Source of the DNA: Promethearchaeota archaeon
GTDB taxonomy: Archaea; Asgardarchaeota; Lokiarchaeia; Sigynarchaeales; SOKP01
NCBI GenBank assembly: GCA_016839655.1
Contig: JAEOTW010000226.1
Span: forward strand, 1 to 12,826
DNA: 12,826 bases
Direction: 5' to 3'
Shown here: in pieces, positions 6,177 to 12,826 of the stretch
How positions within the stretch are numbered: the first letter of the stretch is position 1
How the letters are laid out: every line of letters begins with the position of its first letter
Notes under the pieces: generated by a model
Databases searched by the model: none
Seen by the model: the letters and a program-made list of their open reading frames with translations, nothing else
What the model was told of the DNA's origin: nothing
Made by a program: the position numbers and the translations under genes

Positions 6177-7277
6177 TTAAATATAATCTTTCTGTAAATT
6201 ATACTTTTTTTTACAGTTACACTCGTAACTTGTTTTCTCCAACTCATCTAAACTTTGGGAAAGCACAAAGTTCTTGAGTCTTTCTTTTGCAGAAATCTCA
6301 CATTCTTTTTTTAAGCAATTATGAATTCCTCTTTTTGTTCCTGCTCCAGATGGATCAGATAATAATCGCACGCTTTTTAAATCCTTCTGACTTACAGATT
6401 TTCTAATAGATTTAAAAAGTGAATAATACCATGGTGGTCTATATCTCTTTTGAAACCATAAGTATTCTACTAAAGTTCCTTTTTGAATGTTAGTAGGGTT
6501 AATAGAAATTGAATTAACGCCAAGCTCTATTAAGTTTTTTATTGAATATGAACAGTCATCAATTGCTGCTTGTTCATTTAAAAAGGGTGGTTTAAATAGC
6601 AAATATACCTTTACACCAATACCAAATTCTTTACATTTATTCACAGTACTTTTAAAATCTCTGAATAATATTCCTTTGTTGATATAATTGTTTCTGATAT
6701 AGTCATCCACGCTTTCAAGCCCAATAGCAATTTCAATATATTTCTTATCAAAGTAATTTCTTATTTCTGCCAATTTATCAGCTGTTATATAATCAAGTCG
6801 TGATTCAATAACAATTTCTTCAATTTTATCAACATTTGAAATCTTGTTATATATATGATTTCGGACTTCTTTAGATATTTCATTATCATCTAGGAAACTC
6901 CCAGAATTAAAGAGTTTAAGACTATAATTATAAGAATCTCTTTCAATTTCGCTTAATTTATCATTAAACGCATAATCAAATTGATTAATAAGATGTGAAG
7001 CTGAGATATTATTATTTACAGCATCTAAATAATAGCCACACATAGAGCATCCTCCATGCATACTTAAAGCCCAGCTGCATCCTTTTGTTCTTAAAATAAT
7101 CGTAAATTCTTTTCCAATTTTATCTCTAAGTCTATCTTCTTTTACCCAAAAACTAATTGGACGTTTTAATTGTTCTTCTCTTAAGTTAGTTCTGCGTTTT
7201 AATGTGTTTTCTCTAATAGAGTTAATTTTGTCAACAATATTCCTATTTTCTTTAAAAACATAATTTGAGTTATTCAT
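6177..7277 (-). CDS. raSEA: Archaeosine synthase beta subunit, radical SAM enzyme RaSEA
   Basis: A 366-residue radical SAM enzyme. With ArcS it converts the preQ0-lysine adduct at tRNA position 15 into archaeosine (G+), with RaSEA cleaving the lysine C-N bond (known for the family). The cluster motif is C67, C77 and C80 within KGCSWALSMHGGCSMCGY, a C-x9-C-x2-C spacing rather than the classical C-x3-C-x2-C; similar spacing occurs in Elp3. Other marks: FNSGSFLDD, ESRLDYI, IGLES (SAM-binding side) and the C-terminal block DPSGAGTKRGIHNC with C321 and C326, followed by CNC (C353, C355), which may hold zinc or support the cluster. Start ATG 7275-7277 overlaps the arcS stop by 8 nt, so the two are translationally coupled. 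The partner gene directly upstream makes the assignment firm. Confidence 0.92.
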   Translation of the reverse strand: MNNSNYVFKENRNIVDKINSIRENTLKRRTNLREEQLKRPISFWVKEDRLRDKIGKEFTIILRTKGCSWALSMHGGCSMCGYYLDAVNNNISASHLINQFDYAFNDKLSEIERDSYNYSLKLFNSGSFLDDNEISKEVRNHIYNKISNVDKIEEIVIESRLDYITADKLAEIRNYFDKKYIEIAIGLESVDDYIRNNYINKGILFRDFKSTVNKCKEFGIGVKVYLLFKPPFLNEQAAIDDCSYSIKNLIELGVNSISINPTNIQKGTLVEYLWFQKRYRPPWYYSLFKSIRKSVSQKDLKSVRLLSDPSGAGTKRGIHNCLKKECEISAKERLKNFVLSQSLDELEKTSYECNCKKKYNLQKDYI

Positions 7278-9345
7278 TAATTTTTACTATTCTCCCGCTT
7301 TTAGATTGTCTTATAAAATTAGATCCTACAATTAGTTCTCCACTTCCAACAACTATTTTCTTTTTTTTATCTAAGATAACTACCTGATTATTAGGGATAA
7401 GATCAGGACTATATTCTAACACTCCAGCTCTAAATAAAGTATTACCTTTTATCTCTTCTCCATCAAAGACAATGCAGTTTACATCTAAGGATTGATATGA
7501 TTGAATAAACCTTTCCAGACCTAAACTAGCTAATTCGATTTGACCTGTAGAATGTTTAAATACTCCTATTTTTTCTTGAGTTTTTAAATCAATTATTTCA
7601 ATTTGGTTAGCTGATCTATTATGTTTAGGCTTTAAACCGTTAGAAATAATTTTAATGCCTACCCCATTACCAAACTGATAATCCAAGATTTTAATAAATT
7701 TCCTGGTCCAAGTTTTATAATAAGTCTCACTTCTCAATTTACTTTTTTTGGGTTTATATTTGTTCTTATGTTCAAGAATTAATTTCTCCAAAGATTGAAG
7801 AGATTCAGCAGAAGTTATTTTATCAGAAATTTCAGAAAAGATGAAATGATGTGGCAATTTAGAAGCAACTCTGTTTATTATGTCATGATATTCTTTTTTT
7901 AAATGACAAATGATTGGTATATTTGGGTCATATTTTTTGATTATTCTAGTAAGCATATCTGATGTAATGTTTAATTCTTCATTATCCCATTCACCAGTAA
8001 CGGATATATCATAAGAATTAACTGGATAAATAATTTCTAATTGCCTAGGAATGCATCCCAGTGGTGAAGTTAAAATGAATTCCTGGAAACTAGGAAATTC
8101 TGGAAATTTTCTAATAACACTATAAAATTTTTTGTGAGATTTAGAATCTGAATAAGGTTTTTTAGCAGAACAAGGTAGTATAATAAGTAAATTTGTCCAA
8201 GGTTCAGGTTCAAAAGTTTCAACTGTTCGTTCCCGAAAAAGATGAAAATCTGGTCTATAGTATGATGATGGCCCAAGACATTTTACTATTTTTCCTTTTT
8301 GCTTTATTGGAGTTTCATACTTAATTACATCATAGAATTCTTTATCTAAAATCTTTAACATTGAAATTAAATTAGTATCATCAAGTGAAGACTTTTCCAC
8401 AAAAGCCCTATAATCTTCAAAGTTCAAATATTGCTTGACTTTGTTCATATAATTATTCGCCGTAATCAAATTATGTAAACTCAATAAATCAAGTTTTTCA
8501 GAAGAATATTTATTTTCTAATATTTTAGATAAATCCCCCCTGCATGCTAAGCAAGAACAAGGGAAATGTTTTATTTTATAAATTGGTAATAAATATTCAA
8601 TCGTATCATAGAAATTTTCAGCTGATAAGAACAATGAATATGAGGAATCAATCAAATCTATTCCTAGATATATGATCAATGGATAAAATTTTGGAATTAT
8701 TCTACCTGATGCCATTATTACTAAATTGTTATCCAATTCTGTTTTTATTTTTACAATACTGGTTATTATTTTTCTAAAATTGCTGAAGTTGTCAAAAAGA
8801 CCTGAAAGGTTTATGATTTTTATGTTTTCAAATTCTTTAAAAATAGAGGTATAAAGATCTAAAAACTCAGTATACTCAAAAAGTCTAATAGTTATACCAA
8901 AATTTAAATCAGGATGTTTTTTTAGAATTTTTTGAACATTATAAAGATAATTTTTTATTTCTGTTAATGCAAATTCCCTACTTATACTCGTTGTTGGAAT
9001 ATTAAATGGAATAATGGATATTATATTGTCTTTTGATAAAACGCTACAATTTTTTATTATGGTCTCTTCAAATTTTTGTAAAGTACCTGTATATGTAAAA
9101 ATAAATCCATTATTCCGGAATTTCTCACGGATAAATCCAACTTTAAGAAAAAATTCTTTGTTAATTGTAAATAAATCATGATTTTCAAATTCTTGAACAA
9201 AGTTAAAGCGTTTCATTAAGGAGCTTTTTATTGGGATTAGAATATTAGGAGTTTTGATATATAATTTTCGTTCTTTAGAAAAAATAATGCGTCCTATTCT
9301 TGAATAACCAATCTTACTGGCAATTAGTTCAAAGAAAATAGTCAT
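7270..9345 (-). CDS. arcS: Archaeosine synthase alpha subunit ArcS (TgtA2)
   Basis: A 691-residue protein. ArcS attaches lysine to preQ0 at position 15 of tRNA; RaSEA then completes archaeosine formation. The N-terminal half is a diverged tRNA-guanine transglycosylase-like barrel, with a zinc site at C263, C265, C268 and H291. The ArcS-specific core follows, with PCSAKKPYSDSKSH (391-404) and a TSPLGCIPRQLE stretch. The C-terminal 75 residues form a PUA RNA-binding domain (FRAGVLEYSPDLIPNNQVVI, then VGSGELIVGSNFI, ending in GRIVKI). The length is in the usual range for full-length ArcS. Start ATG 9343-9345 is preceded by a weak GAAGAT. The 154 bp upstream (9346-9499) separate it from the regulator gene on the same strand; I see no other gene there. 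Confidence 0.93.
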   Translation of the reverse strand: MTIFFELIASKIGYSRIGRIIFSKERKLYIKTPNILIPIKSSLMKRFNFVQEFENHDLFTINKEFFLKVGFIREKFRNNGFIFTYTGTLQKFEETIIKNCSVLSKDNIISIIPFNIPTTSISREFALTEIKNYLYNVQKILKKHPDLNFGITIRLFEYTEFLDLYTSIFKEFENIKIINLSGLFDNFSNFRKIITSIVKIKTELDNNLVIMASGRIIPKFYPLIIYLGIDLIDSSYSLFLSAENFYDTIEYLLPIYKIKHFPCSCLACRGDLSKILENKYSSEKLDLLSLHNLITANNYMNKVKQYLNFEDYRAFVEKSSLDDTNLISMLKILDKEFYDVIKYETPIKQKGKIVKCLGPSSYYRPDFHLFRERTVETFEPEPWTNLLIILPCSAKKPYSDSKSHKKFYSVIRKFPEFPSFQEFILTSPLGCIPRQLEIIYPVNSYDISVTGEWDNEELNITSDMLTRIIKKYDPNIPIICHLKKEYHDIINRVASKLPHHFIFSEISDKITSAESLQSLEKLILEHKNKYKPKKSKLRSETYYKTWTRKFIKILDYQFGNGVGIKIISNGLKPKHNRSANQIEIIDLKTQEKIGVFKHSTGQIELASLGLERFIQSYQSLDVNCIVFDGEEIKGNTLFRAGVLEYSPDLIPNNQVVILDKKKKIVVGSGELIVGSNFIRQSKSGRIVKINE

Positions 9346-9499
9346 ATCTTCATAAATAGGTATGATTTATTAATATTAATTCTATCAGTTCAAATTATAG
9401 AATCTTCCAAGGTTATTAAGAATTTATCATTGAAGGCAAAAATAATGAATATTACTAAGATCGTCTTTTAAAAGTCATGGGTGCAATAGTTCAATAAAT

Positions 9500-10774
9500 C
9501 TAAAATATTAAAAAATTAGAATATTGGATTAACTCATCTAAAACGAAATTTGTATAAGTATCTTCTATTTCCTCTGAAATATATAGATTTCTTATAAATA
9601 TTGCATAATCTTCAATTTCTTTTACTCGTATAATGGCAAAAAGTCCATACTGCTCACCTATACGAAATAAATCTGTAATATTTTTGTTTCCCTCCAATCT
9701 AATTGCAAGTTCATTATATTTCGAAGGATCTTTTGGTTTAATCCGAAGAAGATATTTTCCTTTAAAACCTATTTCTTTTGGTTGAAAATTTACCGTATAA
9801 TTTAAAATAATACCTTGATGCTCAAGTTTTTTAATTCTGTTATGAATAGTTGATTGAGATATTTCCTCATGATGTCTTTTTTTAAATATATCTCTTATCT
9901 CATAGGTGGAGATTGGTTTAAGTCCTTGATCCTCTCGTAATATATTTAGGATAATATAATCAATATTATCTATTTCAAAATTTTTATCAAGATTATTTTT
10001 ATCTAAATTAATCCCAATTTTCCTTATTGTTTTAATAATTTGATCTATTACTAAGTCAGATTCTGAAACATCCTTCAGTCCAGATATAACTATTTTACCA
10101 TTTGAAAAAACAAAAATTTTTATTGCTGAATTATCAAATTCAATAACAAGTCCGGGAAATTTTCCAGGACTAAATTTAAATTTTGGATTTTTTTGGGCAA
10201 TTTGGTTTAGATTTAATTTTTCTTGGCTTTCAATTTCAATATTATCCATTGCAGTTCTCTCTTTTTCTTTTAACTTATCTAGAAATAACTCCTCCAAGGT
10301 AAATTTTGCTTTTCTGAGGCTTATCCCATTGGTTTTAAACACCTTTATCGTTTCAATTATTTGATATTTTTTAAAGTATGATTTCGCCATTATTTCATCA
10401 ATTATATTTAATATCTGATAATAATCTTCTGAGGATTTAAAAGCCAATAAGGCAAATAAAGAAAAATCTCCAATTATTCCATCTAACATTCTTAATTGAG
10501 GAATGTCTAATAATTCTTTAACCAGATCAGGCTCTTTTGGATTTGTTTTTATCTCAATCATTACATATTTTAAGTTGGTAGGTAGAATATTTGGATTAAT
10601 ATTTATTGTAAAATTTTTAATTATTTTTTGCTCTCTCAGATTGTCAAGTTTGTTTTGATAAGTTTGCCTAGAGAGTCCAATCTCACGAGCATTTCTTGAA
10701 ATGATAAACTTGGATTTTCCACTTAAATTTTTTATAAAGTTTTGGGCTTTTAGATTATCTGTAATATTATTCAT
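9500..10774 (-). CDS. Lrp/AsnC - TBP lobe - Lrp/AsnC fusion transcription regulator
   Basis: A 424-residue protein with an unusual layout. Residues about 10-60 form an Lrp-type winged HTH (ISRNAREIGLSRQTYQNKLD) and 66-147 a RAM-like sensing/dimerisation domain. Residues about 177-256 match one lobe of TATA-binding protein: LNLNQIAQKNPKFKFSPG, then KFPGLVIEF, then FVFSNGKIVISGLK. F206 and F223 sit at the spacing of the two DNA-kinking Phe of yeast TBP (F99 and F116), and N178 is near the position of the minor-groove Asn. Residues about 268-325 form a second Lrp HTH (ISTYEIRDIFKKRHHEE, then ISQSTIHNRIKKLEHQGI) and 335-424 a second RAM-like domain. The start ATG 10772-10774 may be leaderless, with a TATA-like run at 10796-10804. 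It is divergent from the S-adenosylhomocysteine hydrolase gene. Lrp proteins sense amino acids and act as activators or repressors; which applies here is unknown. Confidence 0.8.
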   Translation of the reverse strand: MNNITDNLKAQNFIKNLSGKSKFIISRNAREIGLSRQTYQNKLDNLREQKIIKNFTININPNILPTNLKYVMIEIKTNPKEPDLVKELLDIPQLRMLDGIIGDFSLFALLAFKSSEDYYQILNIIDEIMAKSYFKKYQIIETIKVFKTNGISLRKAKFTLEELFLDKLKEKERTAMDNIEIESQEKLNLNQIAQKNPKFKFSPGKFPGLVIEFDNSAIKIFVFSNGKIVISGLKDVSESDLVIDQIIKTIRKIGINLDKNNLDKNFEIDNIDYIILNILREDQGLKPISTYEIRDIFKKRHHEEISQSTIHNRIKKLEHQGIILNYTVNFQPKEIGFKGKYLLRIKPKDPSKYNELAIRLEGNKNITDLFRIGEQYGLFAIIRVKEIEDYAIFIRNLYISEEIEDTYTNFVLDELIQYSNFLIF

Positions 10775-10910
10775 TTTAGAACAATTTTGCAGTTTTCTTT
10801 ATAATTACTAATTAATTGTTAATCTTGATATATAAATATTTGCACTTAACCAAAAAAAGCTTTATTAATTAATTAAAATTATTATTCTTACAAAAAAGAA
10901 AGTGGTTTAA
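10775..10910. promoter_or_regulatory. Shared divergent promoter region of the Lrp-TBP gene and the S-adenosylhomocysteine hydrolase gene
   Basis: 136 bp between two divergent starts. GATATATAAATA (10827-10838) can serve as a TATA box for the + strand gene, giving a start near 10855-10865 and a leader of about 50 nt. Read on the - strand, the same element gives TTTATATATC, and a second run (AATTATAAAG on the - strand, 10795-10804) would place a start at the ATG of the regulator. Before the + strand ATG, AAAGTGG is at best a weak ribosome binding site. A regulator binding here could act on both genes (inference). Confidence 0.45.
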
Positions 10911-12179
10911 ATGGTAAAATATAAAGTTGCAGATGAAAAATTGGCTGATCAAGGAAAGGAGGCACTCTACATAGCTGAAAGAGAAATGCCAGTTACATCA
11001 AAAATAATTCGAGAACGATTTGCTAAAGAAAAGCCTTTAGAAGGAATCATTATTGCAGGATGTCTACATATAACAAAAGAAACAGGAAATTTAGCTCGAA
11101 CATTAAAAGCTGGGGGGGCTGATGTATATCTCTGTGGTAGTAATCCTTTATCTACTCAAGATGATGTAGCCGCCGCAATGGTACAAGAAGGGATTAATGT
11201 TTTTGCCTGGCACGGAAATACAGACGAAGAATTCTATTGGTGTATCAGACAATGCTTAAACGCCAAACCAAATATATTGATTGATGATGGTGCTGATATG
11301 ATAGTAACTGCTCATAAGGAATTTCCCGATTTAATAACAGAAGGGATTATTATTGGCTGTCAAGAAGAGACTACAACTGGAGTTAAACGCTTTAGAGCAA
11401 TGGACAAGGGGGGGGACTTAAAAGTACCACTCTTTCCAGTAAATGACGCGAGATGTAAAAATCAGTTTGATAACGAACTAGGAACGGGGCAAGGCATTGT
11501 AGCAGCTATTTATGGAATGCATGTTCTATTCGCTGGTAAAAATGTTGTTATAGCAGGGTACGGTCATTGTTCGTCAGGGATGGCGATTAGAGCAAGGGGA
11601 TTAGGTGCAAATGTAACAGTTACCGAAATTGACCCAATAAAAGCATTACAGGCTAAATTTGCGGGTTTTAATGTGAAGCCTATTGAAGCTACATTACCTT
11701 ACGCAGACATCATCCTAACTGCTACTGGATGTAAGCACGTGCTTCAACCCACTAAGGAAGTCTTTGATAAATTAAAGGATGGAGTTATTCTTGGTAATTT
11801 AGGCCATTTCGATATTGAGGTCCCAACCAAGGAAATTTACGAATATGCAAAGGAGATCAAACCTATTAGACAGAATGTTGAAGAAATAACTTTTCCTAAT
11901 GGTAAAAAAGTATATCTTCTTGCAAAGGGGCGTCTAGCTAACTTAGTGCTTTCTGAAGGACACCCTGCTGAGGTTATGGACATGTCTTTTGCGCTACAAT
12001 CCCTAATGTCTGAATATATTGTCAAAAATAAAGGACAACTAAAATTAGGCATGGTAGATGTACCTGTAGAGATTGATGACAGAGTAGGTTTCCTAAAGCT
12101 TCAATCCATGGGCGTTGAGATTGATAAACTAACTGAAGAGCAATATAATTACATCCACGGCTACGAAGAAGGAACTTAA
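10911..12179 (+). CDS. ahcY: S-adenosylhomocysteine hydrolase (adenosylhomocysteinase), archaeal short form
   Basis: A 422-residue NAD-dependent enzyme that splits S-adenosylhomocysteine into adenosine and homocysteine and so removes the product inhibitor of methyltransferases. Some archaeal relatives prefer S-inosylhomocysteine, and the sequence does not decide this. Catalytic residues by family alignment: H53 (GCLHIT), D126 (DDGAD), E153 (EETTTG), K183 and D187 (NDARCKNQFDN). T192 stands where the human enzyme has Cys195, as is common in archaeal forms. The Rossmann motif GYGHCSSGMA (216-225) differs from the usual GYGxxGxG: the third Gly is Ser221. GNLGHFDIEV (295-304) and LAKGRLANL (337-345) are typical. 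The C-terminus ends in HGYEEGT and lacks the Lys-Tyr-Arg-Tyr tail of eukaryotic enzymes. It is divergent from the Lrp-TBP regulator. Confidence 0.95.
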   Translation: MVKYKVADEKLADQGKEALYIAEREMPVTSKIIRERFAKEKPLEGIIIAGCLHITKETGNLARTLKAGGADVYLCGSNPLSTQDDVAAAMVQEGINVFAWHGNTDEEFYWCIRQCLNAKPNILIDDGADMIVTAHKEFPDLITEGIIIGCQEETTTGVKRFRAMDKGGDLKVPLFPVNDARCKNQFDNELGTGQGIVAAIYGMHVLFAGKNVVIAGYGHCSSGMAIRARGLGANVTVTEIDPIKALQAKFAGFNVKPIEATLPYADIILTATGCKHVLQPTKEVFDKLKDGVILGNLGHFDIEVPTKEIYEYAKEIKPIRQNVEEITFPNGKKVYLLAKGRLANLVLSEGHPAEVMDMSFALQSLMSEYIVKNKGQLKLGMVDVPVEIDDRVGFLKLQSMGVEIDKLTEEQYNYIHGYEEGT

Positions 12180-12180
12180 A

Positions 12181-12204
12181 TTCTTATTCTTTTTTTTGTT
12201 TTAT
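12181..12204 (+). terminator. T-rich terminator after ahcY
   Basis: Directly after the stop codon comes a pyrimidine tract with eight T in a row (12190-12197) followed by further T runs. This is the usual form of an intrinsic archaeal terminator, which needs no hairpin. Confidence 0.6.
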
Positions 12205-12211
12205 TAATATT

Positions 12212-12390
12212 TTAATTAATATATTTATAGATCCGCATTTGGTCTGGTAAAATATATCTAGCATAACCTGGTAATTTCGGGATTAATTTAGGGTATATAT
12301 CCACCCAATTTTTAAGAGTTTTTTTAATTTTTCTCCTTTTTTAGTGTAATTTTTGAGTGTTTCTTGAATAAAAAAATAAAAAGCGCTATT
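12212..12390 (-). pseudogene. Possible remnant of a C-terminal coding region, frameshifted
   Basis: On the - strand, a 42-codon open stretch ending at TAA 12212-12214 reads like protein (NWVDIYPKLIPKLPG, then YARYILPDQMRIYKYIN) but has no usable start. Upstream, a different frame reads IQETLKNYTKKGEKLKK, and the two would join by a one-base shift in a run of A. This may be the tail of a decayed gene. I do not recognise the family, and chance cannot be excluded at this length. Confidence 0.25.
12367..12386 (-). terminator. T-rich terminator after the luciferase-like gene
   Basis: On the - strand, the stop codons TGA TAA are followed by AGCGCT and then runs of five and seven T. This fits a U-rich archaeal terminator with a small palindrome. 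Confidence 0.45.
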
Positions 12391-12393
12391 TTA

Positions 12394-12826
12394 TCATTTA
12401 ATTAGAGGGGGTCCTCGAGAGATAATTTTTTTAATATTATCTAATGATGAATCACGTCCGGGCCATATTGCTTCAACAAACCAAGTTATCCCAATATTGA
12501 GATAATCATTAATCCATTCATCTTCTTTTTTTATACCTGTTGTATAAATAGATTTAATAATATCATAAGAATCAAAGGTACTTCTATATTGTTTTAAATA
12601 TTTTATAATTTCTCTATAATCATTAGGGGATAATGATTCTTCTTCACCTGCTTTAAGTGGAAATACACCATCATATTGGGCTGCCCTCTTAAATGGTTTC
12701 TTAATGGGCCAAGTTCCACCAACCCAAATCGGTATTTTATCTTGAAAAGGTTTTGGAATGAATTCTACTTCTTTAATATTAAAATGCTTTCCTTTAAATG
12801 TAAAGGGTTTATTAGCCCATAAACCT
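12394..12826 (-). CDS. LLM-class (luciferase-like) flavin-dependent oxidoreductase, C-terminal part (5' end outside window)
   Basis: A frame of 143 codons, open through the right edge, stops at TGA 12394-12396 with a second stop, TAA, directly after. The visible part carries the C-terminal signature of luciferase-like monooxygenases and F420/FMN-dependent reductases: LWANKPFTFKGKHFNIKEV, FIPKPFQDKIPIWVGG (the strand that lines the flavin site), then PFKRAAQYDGVFPL. After that the family usually has a helix and strand; here these are followed by the ending ISRGPPLIK. In archaea the cofactor is often F420, but the part that would tell F420 from FMN lies outside the window. Substrate unknown. 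Confidence 0.8.
   Translation of the reverse strand, partial: GLWANKPFTFKGKHFNIKEVEFIPKPFQDKIPIWVGGTWPIKKPFKRAAQYDGVFPLKAGEEESLSPNDYREIIKYLKQYRSTFDSYDIIKSIYTTGIKKEDEWINDYLNIGITWFVEAIWPGRDSSLDNIKKIISRGPPLIK

Noticed and set aside
1..12826. CRISPR arrays, insertion sequences, integrase genes or attachment sites
   Set aside because: No regularly spaced repeats, transposase or integrase genes or terminal inverted repeats were seen. The only sign of rearrangement is the duplicated gene end around the LRR gene.

Overview
This is an AT-rich archaeal window. Several genes are archaeal hallmarks: transcription factor B, the H/ACA RNP protein Gar1, and the archaeosine enzymes ArcS and RaSEA. Small Roadblock/LC7-type proteins, plus a leucine-rich-repeat (LRR) protein, point to an Asgard archaeon, most likely of the Lokiarchaeia type. 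That placement is inferred from gene content; there is no rRNA here to confirm it.

Layout, left to right. (1) 1-1036, + strand: the end of an ECF transporter, with a partial EcfT/CbiQ membrane subunit and an EcfA-type ATPase. The ATPase frame has no ATG, GTG or TTG before its Walker A motif. (2) 1120-3180, + strand: a small protein of likely profilin-like fold, then an HTH-LRR gene, then a decayed second copy of the small protein's 3' end. The LRR gene is therefore bracketed by a duplicated gene end. (3) 3181-3540: a convergent intergenic region in which I can draw a multi-helix RNA fold closed by an 8-bp helix; I propose it as a stand-alone ncRNA. (4) 3541-4567, - strand: two Roadblock/LC7-like genes. 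(5) 4733-6019, - strand: gar1 followed by tfb, both with non-AUG starts. (6) 6177-9345, - strand: arcS and raSEA, overlapping by 8 nt, which together make archaeosine in tRNA. (7) 9500-10774, - strand: a 424-residue regulator with two Lrp/AsnC modules and a single TATA-binding-protein (TBP) lobe between them. (8) 10911-12179, + strand: S-adenosylhomocysteine hydrolase, divergent from that regulator. (9) 12180-12826: terminator-like T tracts, a possible coding remnant, and the 3' part of a luciferase-like flavin oxidoreductase gene on the - strand.

The most striking item is the Lrp-TBP-Lrp protein. Its middle segment (about residues 177-256) follows one TBP lobe closely, including both DNA-kinking phenylalanines at the same 17-residue spacing as in eukaryotic TBP. 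A dimer could rebuild a two-lobed TBP saddle attached to Lrp DNA-binding and sensing domains. It faces the S-adenosylhomocysteine hydrolase gene across a shared promoter region, which suggests but does not prove control of the methyl cycle. Secondary items are the structured RNA candidate, the LRR insertion next to a duplicated gene end, and the ATPase without a start codon.
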